NCBI GenBank assembly: GCA_963791615.1
Contig: CAWBTE010000006.1
Coordinates: 1,240,001 to 1,304,000 of the forward strand
Length of the DNA: 64,000 nucleotides
Reading direction: 5' to 3'
Source: CAILZL01 sp963791615
GTDB lineage: Bacteria; Pseudomonadota; Gammaproteobacteria; Steroidobacterales; Steroidobacteraceae
A program made the translations under genes and the position numbers. Of the stretch, positions 25,646 through 37,179 are shown piece by piece. Positions within the stretch are counted from its first letter, which is position 1; every line of letters starts with the position of its first letter. The notes beneath the pieces were generated by a model. That model did not search any database. It was not told the DNA's origin and worked only from the letters and a program-made list of their open reading frames with translations.

Positions 25646-26671
25646 ATGAACGATAAAGCCAAAGAGGAGCTATTGTCACTTACCGGGCTGCGCGGCATTG
25701 CTGCTATCTGGGTGCTGCTGTTTCACTACTACAAACTTCCGGGCGGATACCTCGGCGTTGATGTGTTTTTTGTGCTTTCCGGATTTGTCCTGGCGCACAA
25801 CTATTCGCAGGGCTATAACTCATGGGGCTATTTTCTCTGGAAAAGAATTGCCCGCATATACCCGCTACACGTTGTGTCTCTGGCGCTGACCGTAGTGATC
25901 GTGCTCGGCGCCGGCAACTTTTACCCAAGACTCCTTTCAGATGAGCGATTTGAGTCAGCTGGCATTCTGACATCTCTTGCCCTTGTCCACGCGTGGAACC
26001 CTCCTGTCACCCAAATATGGAACATCGTATCGTGGTCCATCAGCTGCGAATGGGCAGCATCTCTCTGCTTCCCAATCGTAGTCCGTTATGCAAGCAGAAT
26101 TCGCCCCGTCTCCATCTCCCTGTTACTGATAGCAGCCATGTTCCTTTGGCTCAACATCATCATTATCAAGCACCAGTACACCGGACAGATGGCGTATGGC
26201 ATGCATCGAATTCTTGTGGAATTTCCGTCTGGTGTGATGCTTTACCGTCTTTACGCACAACGACCTGTTTTGCCCTATCTTGGACCCACCGCGCTGTCGT
26301 TACTCATTGTAGGCTCGATCTGGCTTGAGCTGCTCTTGGGCGAATATCAGACGCTGGCATACCTGCCTCTGCTCGCGTGCCTCGTCGTGTTGGGCATGGC
26401 GAGCTCAAAAGTTCTGAGCGCACCCATCTTGAATTACCTCGGACGCATCTCGTTTGCCCTGTACCTGTTTCACTGGCCAGTCCTCTTGCTAGGCAGGTCA
26501 ATGGAACATGCGTTTGACCTGAACCATCAAGTTGTTTCCGCCGTGGGACTGGTGGCCAGCTTCCTGGCTGCTGCAGCGGCCTATCAATGGATCGAACGTC
26601 CTGCTCACAAATGGCTACTTTCACTGCCGGCAAGACTGAGGCCCGGGAGGGTAAACCCTGCGTCCACTTGA
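25646..26671 (+). CDS. Acyltransferase 3 (OafA/YrhL-type) membrane protein
   Basis: 341-residue integral membrane acyltransferase with about ten helices. Family signature at the N-terminus: TGLRGIAAIWVLLFHYYKLP with the catalytic-type His, followed by GYLGVDVFFVLSGFVLAHNY. Such enzymes O-acetylate or otherwise acylate sugars of lipopolysaccharide, exopolysaccharide or glycans on the outer side of the inner membrane. Ends in a short basic tail. Last gene of the AT-richer cassette between pilA and pilB; an action on pilin-linked or surface glycans is inferred from context only. Confidence 0.85.
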   Translation: MNDKAKEELLSLTGLRGIAAIWVLLFHYYKLPGGYLGVDVFFVLSGFVLAHNYSQGYNSWGYFLWKRIARIYPLHVVSLALTVVIVLGAGNFYPRLLSDERFESAGILTSLALVHAWNPPVTQIWNIVSWSISCEWAASLCFPIVVRYASRIRPVSISLLLIAAMFLWLNIIIIKHQYTGQMAYGMHRILVEFPSGVMLYRLYAQRPVLPYLGPTALSLLIVGSIWLELLLGEYQTLAYLPLLACLVVLGMASSKVLSAPILNYLGRISFALYLFHWPVLLLGRSMEHAFDLNHQVVSAVGLVASFLAAAAAYQWIERPAHKWLLSLPARLRPGRVNPAST

Positions 26672-26840
26672 TCGGCTCGTCGCACACAACCCTGTGGCGC
26701 GCGCCCAGACGGGGAATTTTGTGACTTGCATCCTGTAGCCGCAGTCATCGCTCCGGCACAATCGACCCCAATTTGACAATTGATCGAATCCGCACTTCAG
26801 GCCACACTTAAGGCTCTCGGCTTCACCAGACTGCGCACCC

Positions 26841-28583
26841 ATGATTGACCCCTCCAACCTGTCCACCGCCGCACAACGCATGTCCTTGCAAGGACTGCCG
26901 GCGCGTCTGATTCAGGATGGGCTGCTGGACGAAAAAACTGCCTTGCAGGCGCTGGAAGATGCCAAAGCCGCCAATACCTATCTGGTAGCGCATCTCGTGT
27001 CCCGGGGTCTGGCCGATCCCCGCGAAATCGCCATTGCCGCCTCCCAGGAGTTCGGCGTGCCACTGCTGGATCTGGACGCTATCCAGCCCGATCTGGACAT
27101 CGTGCGGCTGGTTTCCGACAAGCTGCTGCAAAAACACCGGGTACTACCGCTGTCGCGGCGCGGCAAACGTCTGTTTGTGGCGGTGTCCGACCCCACCAAC
27201 ATGCATGCCTTGGATGAAATCAAGTTCCAGACCAGCATGTCGGTGGAAGCCGTGGTGGTTGAGGAAGACAAACTGCAGAAGCTGGCGGCCAAAACGCTGG
27301 AGCAAGTTGACACGCAGATGCCTGAGCTGGGCGGCGATGACGTCGATCTGGAAGGTCTGGATGTCACCGGTGGCGATGACGATCTGGATCAGGGTGCCGT
27401 CGGTCGCGATGAAGTGGATGACGCGCCCATCGTGCGCTTCGTCAACAAGATCCTGCTCGACGCCATCAAGAAAGGCGCCTCGGACATTCACTTCGAACCC
27501 TACGAAAAAATCTACCGTATCCGTCTGCGCATCGACGGCTATCTGAAAGAAATTGCCACGCCACCCGTACAGCTGGCCTACAAGCTGGCGGCGCGCATCA
27601 AGGTGATGTCGCGTCTGGATATTGCCGAACGCCGCATTCCGCAGGACGGTCGCATCAAGCTGCGTATCTCCAAGACCCGCGCCATCGACTTTCGTGTCAG
27701 CACCTGCCCGACCCTGTTTGGCGAAAAGATCGTGGCGCGTATTCTCGATCCGTCCAGCGCCATGCTGGGCATTGATGCGCTGGGTTATGAGCCCTTCCAG
27801 AAAGAGCTGTACATGCAGGCGCTGGCTCGCCCGCACGGCATGATTCTGGTCACCGGCCCCACCGGTAGCGGCAAGACCGTGTCGCTTTACACCGGCCTGA
27901 ACATACTCAATCAGGAAGACACCAATATTTCCACGGCGGAAGATCCGGCGGAAATCAACCTGCCCGGTGTCAACCAGGTCAACGTTAATCCCAAGGTGGG
28001 CCTGACCTTCGCCGCCGCACTGCGCGCCTTCCTGCGTCAGGATCCGGACATCATCATGGTCGGTGAAATCCGCGACCTGGAAACCGCCGAAATCGCCATC
28101 AAGGCTTCACAGACCGGCCACCTGGTGCTGTCGACGCTGCATACCAACGATGCGCCCAAGACACTCAGCCGCATGGTGGACATGGGTGTGCAGCCCTACG
28201 CCATTGCCACTTCAGTGGCCCTGATCATCGCGCAACGTCTGGCGCGCAAACTCTGCGTGCACTGCAAGCAACCGCTGGATCTGCCTGCTGAAGCACTGCG
28301 CAAGGAAGGCTTCAGCGAAACGGACATTAACGCCGGGGTGAAGATTTACAAACCCGTAGGTTGCAGTCAGTGCTCCGATGGCTACAAGGGCCGCGTCGGC
28401 ATTTATCAGGTGATGCCGGTGACTGAAGCCATCAGCCGCATCATCCTGCGCGGCGGTGACGCGCTGGAAATTGCCGACCAGGCCGCCAAAGAAGGCGTCT
28501 GGGACTTGCGCCGGGCTGCCCTGGAAAAGGTCAAGAACGGCCTGACCAGTCTGGACGAATTGCATCAATGCACGGTGGAATAA
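26841..28583 (+). CDS. pilB: PilB pilus extension ATPase
   Basis: 580-residue hexameric ATPase that drives pilin polymerisation. N-terminal N1/N2 regions (MshEN-type, 1-150) precede the core with Asp-box region (ASDIHFEPYEK), Walker A GPTGSGKTVSLYTGL near 336, Walker B IIMVGEIRD near 401 and His box (TGHLVLSTLHTND). Four zinc Cys lie in CVHCKQ and CSQCSDGYKGR. Length is normal for PilB. First of pilB-pilC-pilD-coaE, preceded by a 169-base gap after the acyltransferase gene. Confidence 0.97.
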   Translation: MIDPSNLSTAAQRMSLQGLPARLIQDGLLDEKTALQALEDAKAANTYLVAHLVSRGLADPREIAIAASQEFGVPLLDLDAIQPDLDIVRLVSDKLLQKHRVLPLSRRGKRLFVAVSDPTNMHALDEIKFQTSMSVEAVVVEEDKLQKLAAKTLEQVDTQMPELGGDDVDLEGLDVTGGDDDLDQGAVGRDEVDDAPIVRFVNKILLDAIKKGASDIHFEPYEKIYRIRLRIDGYLKEIATPPVQLAYKLAARIKVMSRLDIAERRIPQDGRIKLRISKTRAIDFRVSTCPTLFGEKIVARILDPSSAMLGIDALGYEPFQKELYMQALARPHGMILVTGPTGSGKTVSLYTGLNILNQEDTNISTAEDPAEINLPGVNQVNVNPKVGLTFAAALRAFLRQDPDIIMVGEIRDLETAEIAIKASQTGHLVLSTLHTNDAPKTLSRMVDMGVQPYAIATSVALIIAQRLARKLCVHCKQPLDLPAEALRKEGFSETDINAGVKIYKPVGCSQCSDGYKGRVGIYQVMPVTEAISRIILRGGDALEIADQAAKEGVWDLRRAALEKVKNGLTSLDELHQCTVE

Positions 28584-28713
28584 GACGGGATTCACAGATT
28601 CCAGCGGTAACAGGGCTACACTTGCACCGGTAACCGTAGGCAACTGGCTACAGATGGAGCCGTAGTTTGGCTCACCACATGATTGGCTGGCGCAGGCACT
28701 CAGGAACATAACA

Positions 28714-29931
28714 ATGGCTCAGGTCATCGCGACACAACAGTTCCCGTATACGTACGAAGGCACGGACAAGAAGGGCCAGAAGGTCAAGGGCCGGATTCTG
28801 GCCGTGTCCGAGTTGGCCGTTAAAGCCGACTTGCGCAAGCAGGGTATTGTTGCCAGAAAAGTCCGCAAGCAGTCGCAGCTGTTCAAGAGCGGCAAAAAGA
28901 TTGAAACGGCGGACATCGCCCTGTTTGCCCGCCAGCTGGCCACCATGCTGCAAGCCGGTATTCCGATGGTGCAGGCCTTCGAGATCGTCGGCAATGGCCA
29001 TGAAAAGCCGGCCATGCAGAAGCTGATCATGGCCATCAAGGGTGATGTTGAATCCGGCACCACCCTGCACGAGTCGCTGGCCAAGCACCCACTGTACTTC
29101 GATGACCTGTTCGTGAATCTGGTGGAAGCAGGCGAACACGCCGGTGCGCTGGAAACCCTGCTCGACAAGATCGCGACCTATAAAGAAAAAACCGAAGCGC
29201 TGAAGAAGAAAATCAAGAAAGCGATGTTCTATCCCGCTGCTGTGCTGGTAGTCGCCGTGATCGTGACACTGATCTTGTTGATCTTCGTGATCCCCCAGTT
29301 TGAAACCATCTTCAATGACTTCGGTGCTGATCTGCCCGCCTTCACCATGATGGTGATCGGCATGTCCAAGTTTGTGCAGGCCTATGGAATGATGATGGGT
29401 GCCATCGCGGCAGGTGGCGTTTATGCCTTCCTGTATTTCAAAAAGCGCTCCAAGCCCATGCGCCAAGCTATCGACCGCGCTTTGCTCAAAGCACCGGTGA
29501 TTGGGCCCATTCTGGTCAAAGCCGCCATTGCCCGTTTTGCGCGAACTCTGTCCACCATGTTCTCTGCCGGCGTGCCGCTGGTGGAAGCATTGACTTCAGT
29601 GGCCGGCGCCACTGGCAATATCGTTTATGAAGATGCCACGTTGAGAATTCGTGACGAAGTATCCACCGGCCAGCGCCTGCAGCGCTGCATGGAAAACACC
29701 GGGCTGTTCCCCAACATGGTGATCCAGATGATCTCGGTGGGTGAGGAATCCGGCTCGCTGGACGCCATGTCCGCCAAGATCGCCGATTTCTATGAAGCCG
29801 ACGTGGATGCCGCTGTAGATGGGATGAGCAGCTTGCTGGAACCGTTGATCATGGCCATCCTCGGCGTGCTGGTAGGCGGCATGGTGATCGCGATGTACCT
29901 GCCGATCTTCAAGCTGGGCGCGGTGGTGTAA
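28714..29931 (+). CDS. pilC: PilC inner-membrane platform protein
   Basis: 405-residue polytopic protein of the GspF/PilC family that forms the inner-membrane base on which PilB acts. Two GspF repeats are visible: cytoplasmic domain 1 (ADIALFARQLATMLQAGIPM near 68) followed by membrane helix (AVLVVAVIVTLILLIFVIPQFE near 175), and domain 2 (AIARFARTLSTMFSAGVPL near 270) with the final helix near 375 (MAILGVLVGGMVIAMYLPIF). Length and start MAQV are typical. A strong hairpin follows the stop. Confidence 0.97.
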   Translation: MAQVIATQQFPYTYEGTDKKGQKVKGRILAVSELAVKADLRKQGIVARKVRKQSQLFKSGKKIETADIALFARQLATMLQAGIPMVQAFEIVGNGHEKPAMQKLIMAIKGDVESGTTLHESLAKHPLYFDDLFVNLVEAGEHAGALETLLDKIATYKEKTEALKKKIKKAMFYPAAVLVVAVIVTLILLIFVIPQFETIFNDFGADLPAFTMMVIGMSKFVQAYGMMMGAIAAGGVYAFLYFKKRSKPMRQAIDRALLKAPVIGPILVKAAIARFARTLSTMFSAGVPLVEALTSVAGATGNIVYEDATLRIRDEVSTGQRLQRCMENTGLFPNMVIQMISVGEESGSLDAMSAKIADFYEADVDAAVDGMSSLLEPLIMAILGVLVGGMVIAMYLPIFKLGAVV

Positions 29932-29966
29932 CCCGTCGCCGGATTCCGCTGTATGCAGTAACGTGC

Positions 29967-30006
29967 ACGCCGCAGTTGTTCAAAACAGCTGCGGCGTTTG
30001 CTTTGG
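29967..30006 (+). terminator. Hairpin, probable terminator or attenuator between pilC and pilD
   Basis: 13-bp arms (29968-29980 CGCCGCAGTTGTT; 29984-29996 AACAGCTGCGGCG, one G-T wobble) with loop CAA, then TTTGCTTT. The T run is interrupted, so termination may be partial, lowering pilD-coaE expression relative to pilBC. Confidence 0.6.
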
Positions 30007-30030
30007 CTAGCCAGACACAAGCAGAAGAAC

Positions 30031-30915
30031 ATGACCCTTACTGAACTCTATGCCACTGAACCTGCCTGGCTGATTGGCAGCGTATTCGTTCTCAGTCTGC
30101 TGGTTGGCAGCTTCCTGAATGTGGTGATTCATCGTCTGCCCATCATGATGGAGCGCGACTGGCGCCAGCAAGCACAGGAATTATTGGCTTCTGAACCCAC
30201 AGCCCATAGCTCACAGCCCACAGCCAGGTACAACCTGATCGTTCCCCGTTCGGCTTGCCCTCACTGCGGAACACAAATCACTGCGCTGCAGAACATTCCA
30301 GTCATCAGCTGGCTTTTGCTCAGGGGCAAGTGCGCAAACTGCAAGGCGCCTATCTCACCTCGCTATCCGGTCATTGAACTGGTCACGGCAATATTGTCCG
30401 CCGTGGTTGCGTGGCAGCTTGGCTTTACCTGGCATCTGGGCGCATCGCTTGTACTGAGCTGGACGCTGGTGGCGCTGTGCGTCATTGACTTCGATCATCA
30501 GCTGTTGCCGGATGACCTTACGCTGCCGCTGTTATGGCTGGGGCTGTTGCTCAGCGTGTTGCAAGTCCTGCCAGTGACTCCCGCTGACTCCATTATCGGA
30601 GCCATCGTCGGTTACCTCAGCCTGTGGGTTGTGTTTCATCTGTTCAAGCTGGTGACCGGCAAGGAAGGCATGGGTTACGGCGACTTCAAGCTGCTGGCGG
30701 CTTTGGGTGCGTGGCTGGGCTGGCAGATGTTGCCGCTGATCATTTTGCTATCGGCCTGTGTGGGCGCTGTGGTAGGCATCAGCCTGATCGTGCTGCGCGG
30801 TCGCGATCGCAACATTCCCATTCCCTTCGGCCCCTATCTCGCGACGGCCGGGTGGATTGCCATGCTGTGGGGCAATGACGTGACCGACGCCTATCTGCGC
30901 TCCATTCAGCTTTGA
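30031..30915 (+). CDS. pilD: PilD prepilin peptidase and N-methyltransferase
   Basis: 294-residue aspartyl protease that cleaves prepilin leaders and methylates the new N-terminus. I chose the ATG at 30031. The methylase part has the four zinc Cys (C76, C79, C101, C104 in CPHC and CANC). The peptidase aspartates lie in VIDFDHQLLPDD and MGYGDFKLL (GxGD). Eight hydrophobic segments are expected. It would process PilA in this window. Its end lies two bases before the coaE ATG. Confidence 0.96.
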   Translation: MTLTELYATEPAWLIGSVFVLSLLVGSFLNVVIHRLPIMMERDWRQQAQELLASEPTAHSSQPTARYNLIVPRSACPHCGTQITALQNIPVISWLLLRGKCANCKAPISPRYPVIELVTAILSAVVAWQLGFTWHLGASLVLSWTLVALCVIDFDHQLLPDDLTLPLLWLGLLLSVLQVLPVTPADSIIGAIVGYLSLWVVFHLFKLVTGKEGMGYGDFKLLAALGAWLGWQMLPLIILLSACVGAVVGISLIVLRGRDRNIPIPFGPYLATAGWIAMLWGNDVTDAYLRSIQL

Positions 30916-30917
30916 CC

Positions 30918-31550
30918 ATGCCTGCACGCAAGCCGCTATGGATTGGTCTCACGGGCGGCATCGCCAGCGGCAAGAGCGCAGTGGCTGCAGCATTCGCCAG
31001 ACTGGGCGTACCCATCATCGATACTGACCAGCTGGCACGGGAAGTTGTGGCGCCCGGCCAGCCCGCACTGACAGCCATCGTTACCCGATTCGGCCCGGCG
31101 GTACTCGCGCGTGACGGCTCTCTGGATCGTCGTCGTCTGCGTGAGCGCATTTTCAATAGTGCTGAAGAAAAACAAGCGCTCGAGGCCATCCTGCATCCGG
31201 CCATCCGGGCAGCACAACACACGCGTTCGGCAGAATTGGGCGGTGCCTACCAGCTACATGTGGTGCCCCTGTTGCTGGAGACCGCTAGTCAGTCGCTGTA
31301 CGACCGCATTCTGGTGGTGGACTGCACTCGCCAGATTCAGCTGGCGAGACTGTTGCAGCGCGACGACATCAGTCAAGAGCTGGCCGAGCGCATGCTTGAT
31401 GCACAGGCAAGCCGTGAACAGCGGCTGTCGATTGCCGATGACGTGCTGGAAAACAATGGTCCTGCTACGGAAATAGCGGAAAAAGCAGCCTTTTTGCACG
31501 CTCGCTACCTGCAGCTGGCAGAATTAACCCCGCACCGGCGACAGCATTGA
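30918..31550 (+). CDS. coaE: Dephospho-CoA kinase
   Basis: Last enzyme of coenzyme A synthesis; phosphorylates the 3' hydroxyl of dephospho-CoA. 210 residues with P-loop GLTGGIASGKSAV near residue 10, the DTDQLAREVV block near 33 and HPAIRA near 93. I chose the ATG at 30918 rather than a TTG six bases upstream. Its place directly after pilD is standard in many gammaproteobacteria. Confidence 0.96.
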   Translation: MPARKPLWIGLTGGIASGKSAVAAAFARLGVPIIDTDQLAREVVAPGQPALTAIVTRFGPAVLARDGSLDRRRLRERIFNSAEEKQALEAILHPAIRAAQHTRSAELGGAYQLHVVPLLLETASQSLYDRILVVDCTRQIQLARLLQRDDISQELAERMLDAQASREQRLSIADDVLENNGPATEIAEKAAFLHARYLQLAELTPHRRQH

Positions 31551-31630
31551 CCTACATTGATGAAGACAACTCGCACTATGCATGCCTCACCCCCTTGGCC
31601 TGAGTACGCCAAGTGCCGCACAATAGCTTG

Positions 31631-32434
31631 ATGACCAAGGCAGAAACAAAGAGCGGCATCGACCCGGAAGCCGCCACCATTGACTACGAGCAGCCGCTCA
31701 GTGAACGGTTGCGTACTTACCTGCGTCTGGAGTTCCTTTATCGCCAGACCCAGTACCACCAGCAGAACCCGGATGCCTGGGCAACGCGTGCAGCGATGAG
31801 CTCCATGCTGGAAATTCTGGCCATTACCGCACGCGGCGACTGCCGTACTGACGCCCTCAAGGAACTGGAGCGTCAACTGGCCGTGCTTAACGAGTTTCGC
31901 AACAAATCAGGGGTGGATAGCGAGCGTCTGCACAGCATCATGACGCAGCTGGCGCACCACCGCGGTGAACTGAACTCGGTGGGTGGCGTGTTCATGCAGG
32001 GCTTGCGTGATGCGGAATTTCTCAGCGCCATCCGCCATCGCAGCACAATTCCCGGCGGCACCTGTGAATTTGACTTGCGCGATTACTTCCACTGGCTGAA
32101 CCAGGACTTTTCCACACGACAAACCGAACTCAGCAACTGGATGGAGCACATACGCATCCTCTGCGAAGCCGTTACCTACCTGCTCTGGGTGACCCGTCAG
32201 AATGCCCGGCCACGCCGCGAAATCGCCGTGGGCGGCAACTTCCAGCTGAATCTGGATCGCGACAGCCATTGTCAGTTGCTGCGCATTACTTTGCCTGCTG
32301 GCACGGACCTGTTCCCGGAAATCAGCGGCAGTCACTATCGTTGCAGCATCCGCTTCATGAAGTGGCAGGGCGTCATCACCCGTCCTGTGCAGGCTGAACA
32401 GGATGTGCCCTTTCTGCTGACGACCTGCACCTGA
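31631..32434 (+). CDS. zapD: Cell division protein ZapD
   Basis: 267-residue cytosolic protein that cross-links FtsZ filaments. Typical ZapD features: YEQPLSERLRTYLRLEFLY near the start, the helical bundle with ALKELERQLAVL, FMQGLRDAEFLSAIRHRSTIPGGTCEFDLRDY (seen as consecutive blocks near 125-155) and a C-terminal beta domain (RCSIRFMKWQ). I chose the ATG at 31631 over a GTG at 31613. Sits between coaE and yacG in the common order. Confidence 0.93.
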   Translation: MTKAETKSGIDPEAATIDYEQPLSERLRTYLRLEFLYRQTQYHQQNPDAWATRAAMSSMLEILAITARGDCRTDALKELERQLAVLNEFRNKSGVDSERLHSIMTQLAHHRGELNSVGGVFMQGLRDAEFLSAIRHRSTIPGGTCEFDLRDYFHWLNQDFSTRQTELSNWMEHIRILCEAVTYLLWVTRQNARPRREIAVGGNFQLNLDRDSHCQLLRITLPAGTDLFPEISGSHYRCSIRFMKWQGVITRPVQAEQDVPFLLTTCT

Positions 32435-32445
32435 TCGGTAACGTC

Positions 32446-32658
32446 ATGGCACTGGTCACTTGCCCCACCTGCAAACGCACTCTGGATTGGTCTTCAGAAA
32501 ACAAGTGGCGGCCGTTCTGCAGCGAACGCTGCAAGCTGATTGATCTCGGCAACTGGGCCGCCGAGAAGAATGTTATTTCGACCAGTGCCGGAGCAAATGA
32601 AAACGATCTGGACGAAAACGTTGACGAACCCACACCACCGATCAAGCCAGCTTCCTGA
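32446..32658 (+). CDS. yacG: DNA gyrase inhibitor YacG
   Basis: 70-residue zinc protein that binds GyrB and inhibits gyrase in Escherichia coli. Zinc ligands are C8 and C11 (CPTC) with C28 and C32 (CSERC), followed by KLIDLGNWAAE, the family signature. The acidic C-terminus is normal. Its end overlaps the convergent mutT gene by 17 bases. Confidence 0.93.
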   Translation: MALVTCPTCKRTLDWSSENKWRPFCSERCKLIDLGNWAAEKNVISTSAGANENDLDENVDEPTPPIKPAS

Positions 32659-33055
32659 GCAGCGCGACAATCAACGGCTCATCCGCCGACAACATACCGG
32701 CCGAATTCAGCTGGTGAGAGTCAACCCACTGCAGTGCCTGCCCATCCAGTGATTGCGGCATGCCCGTGAACACCGGCACCAGCCATAGTTCGAGCAGCAC
32801 ACGCCGATCATCGTAGTCATGGCTGCAACTCGCGAGAAACTCCGCAGACTGAACCACGATCCCCAGCTCTTCGTTGAGTTCGCGTTTCAGACCATCCAGC
32901 GACGTCTCGCCAACCAGCAACTTTCCACCAGGAAATTCCCAGCCACCGGCCAGATGTTTTCCGGGTGGCCGCTGTGCGATCAGCACTCGACCTTGTGTAT
33001 CCAGCAATGCCCCGGCGACGACGTGAATTGTCGGCCGGGACTCCGGGTGCTGCAT
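32642..33055 (-). CDS. mutT: MutT-type 8-oxo-dGTP diphosphatase
   Basis: 137-residue Nudix hydrolase that removes oxidised guanine nucleotides. The Nudix box is complete: G at GGKLLVGE, then REL-NEELGI with the catalytic glutamates (about residues 42-64). The N-terminal VVAGALLDTQGRVLIAQRPPG and AGGWEFPGG are typical of MutT. It follows secA on the minus strand in reverse order of the common secA-mutT arrangement and ends inside the convergent yacG gene. Confidence 0.93.
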   Translation of the reverse strand: MQHPESRPTIHVVAGALLDTQGRVLIAQRPPGKHLAGGWEFPGGKLLVGETSLDGLKRELNEELGIVVQSAEFLASCSHDYDDRRVLLELWLVPVFTGMPQSLDGQALQWVDSHQLNSAGMLSADEPLIVALLRKLA

Positions 33056-33063
33056 GGTTTGCG

Positions 33064-35799
<2,736 letters not shown>

Positions 35800-35963
35800 G
35801 CGAAGACTCCGGGCCACATAGAAAAGCTCGGCATTGTACACGGGTGCATGCCTGGCACTGCCCCGGACATGGTGACGAATGCCCAGGATTCAAGTGATAC
35901 GAAATGACGGGATGGCTGAAACCCTGCGGGCGCAGGCAGCTCCGCGTGCAGCCAGTTCCTTGT

Positions 35964-36863
35964 CTACCCGGCGACGAACTTCACCGGGTTGATGGCCCGA
36001 CCGTTCTTTAGTACTTCAAAGTGCAGGTGCGGGCCGGTGGAACGACCGGTTGAGCCAACCTGTGATACCGCCTGTCCCTTGCCCACCTTGTCGCCCACTT
36101 TCACCAGCAGGCGGGAATTGTGGCCATAACGGGTGACATAGCCATTGCCGTGATTGATCTCCACCAGCTGGCCGAACCCGGAACGATTACCAGCCCAGGT
36201 AACAACACCCGGCCCTACGGATAACACCCGGACGCCCGCAGCAGCGGCGAAATCGATACCACTGTGATAAGTCGAAATGCCCGTAAACGGGTCGGAACGG
36301 CGGCCGAAATGCGATGAAATCCAGGCGCCGGGCACCGGGCTGCCATCCGGCACGGCCATTTGAGTCAACTGCCGCGCCACAATAAAAGTCTCCAGAATCA
36401 CCAACTGACGCTCGCGATCCATCAGCTGGCTTTCCAGCCGGCCAAGGACGTCGTGCAAGTCGTCCACCGCTTCTTCCGGGGCTGCCCCTTGTTCCTCCGG
36501 GCCACCTTGCGCCGGCGGCGCGTCAAAATTGAACTCGCCCTTGTCCAGGTTGGCCATCTCGGTCAGACGCTTGCCCAGCGCATTTATCCTGAGCATTTGC
36601 GCGTTGACATGGCCTACGCGTGCAGCCAGATCCGCCAGCTGCTCATCCATCTGCTGCCGGATCGTGTAAATCTGCGTCTGTTGCGCCGGTAATCCCGTGG
36701 CGGGCTGTGCGCCCGTCGGCCACACCCGCCATTGCATCCCGGCCAGAAAGGCGCCGCCCAGCAGCATGGCCACCGACAGCACCACCAGGCCAAGCGCCAA
36801 TGGGTGGCCCAGCTCAAAATGCCTCGCATCAGCCCAACGCTTTGAAAATACAACAATATTCAT
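35964..36863 (-). CDS. M23 (LytM-type) peptidoglycan endopeptidase, membrane-anchored
   Basis: 299 residues: a membrane helix near 23-46, a coiled-coil and linker region with acidic stretches (about 60-150), and a C-terminal LytM domain. Zinc and catalytic residues are visible in STYHSGIDFAA (H, D) and PHLHFEVLKNG (HxH), with SHFGRRSDPFTG before them, so the enzyme is expected to be active. It would act on peptidoglycan from the periplasmic side of the inner membrane. The gene is next to secA, as in many gammaproteobacteria. What is unusual is the leader: a cyclic-di-GMP-I riboswitch lies in its 5' region. An SD-like CACAGGG precedes the ATG. Confidence 0.9.
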   Translation of the reverse strand: MNIVVFSKRWADARHFELGHPLALGLVVLSVAMLLGGAFLAGMQWRVWPTGAQPATGLPAQQTQIYTIRQQMDEQLADLAARVGHVNAQMLRINALGKRLTEMANLDKGEFNFDAPPAQGGPEEQGAAPEEAVDDLHDVLGRLESQLMDRERQLVILETFIVARQLTQMAVPDGSPVPGAWISSHFGRRSDPFTGISTYHSGIDFAAAAGVRVLSVGPGVVTWAGNRSGFGQLVEINHGNGYVTRYGHNSRLLVKVGDKVGKGQAVSQVGSTGRSTGPHLHFEVLKNGRAINPVKFVAG

Positions 36864-36918
36864 GCTTTGCCCTGTGACGTTGACCCGGCAAAGCAGCGCG
36901 ATCGCGACAGGTGGAAGG

Positions 36919-36933
36919 CAGCACCGGGTGCTG
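36919..36933 (-). promoter_or_regulatory. Hairpin after the GEMM-I aptamer, candidate expression platform
   Basis: Self-complementary CAGCAC-CCG-GTGCTG (minus strand) directly abuts the 3' end of the aptamer. It has no downstream T run. It could compete with the aptamer P1 stem; this is inference. Confidence 0.4.
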
Positions 36934-37030
36934 GCAACCCCGCTATCGTGGCCGTAGATTGCTTGGCAATTCAGCGGGCCTTAGACCGGTGGCTTTGCGT
37001 CCCCGCTTTTCAACGGGTTTGCCCTGAGAT
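36934..37030 (-). ncRNA. Cyclic-di-GMP-I (GEMM-I) riboswitch in leader of the M23 peptidase gene
   Basis: Read on the minus strand, the element has CAGGGCAAACC, a stem CCCGTT/AGCGGG closed by a GAAA tetraloop, GGGGACGCAAAGCC with ACCGG-TCTAA after it, a variable arm, then GATAGCGGGGTTGCC. These blocks match the conserved core of the Vc2-type GEMM-I aptamer, including the tetraloop and the ACGCAAAGCC receptor strand. The aptamer ends about 70 bases before the peptidase ATG. A 6-bp hairpin (CAGCAC/GTGCTG, 36919-36933) follows at once; no T run is seen, so control of translation is more likely than termination. Match made by eye, not by covariance model. Confidence 0.9.
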
Positions 37031-37179
37031 GTTTATCCTGAGACGGTGACACTATGCGAAACCGGGCCGGCAACTGGCAAGCCTCACCCGCATAATGGAC
37101 GCCAGAATGCGACGCAGTTGGGTAGCCGTCGTACACACCCGCAGATGGCCCCTGAGATAGCCCACCGAACCTCGACTGG

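Noticed and set aside
30190..30230. Short tandem repeat of CACAGCCCA-type units inside pilD
   Set aside because: Falls in the variable loop before the Cys motif of PilD, keeps the frame and gives an ordinary PilD length.
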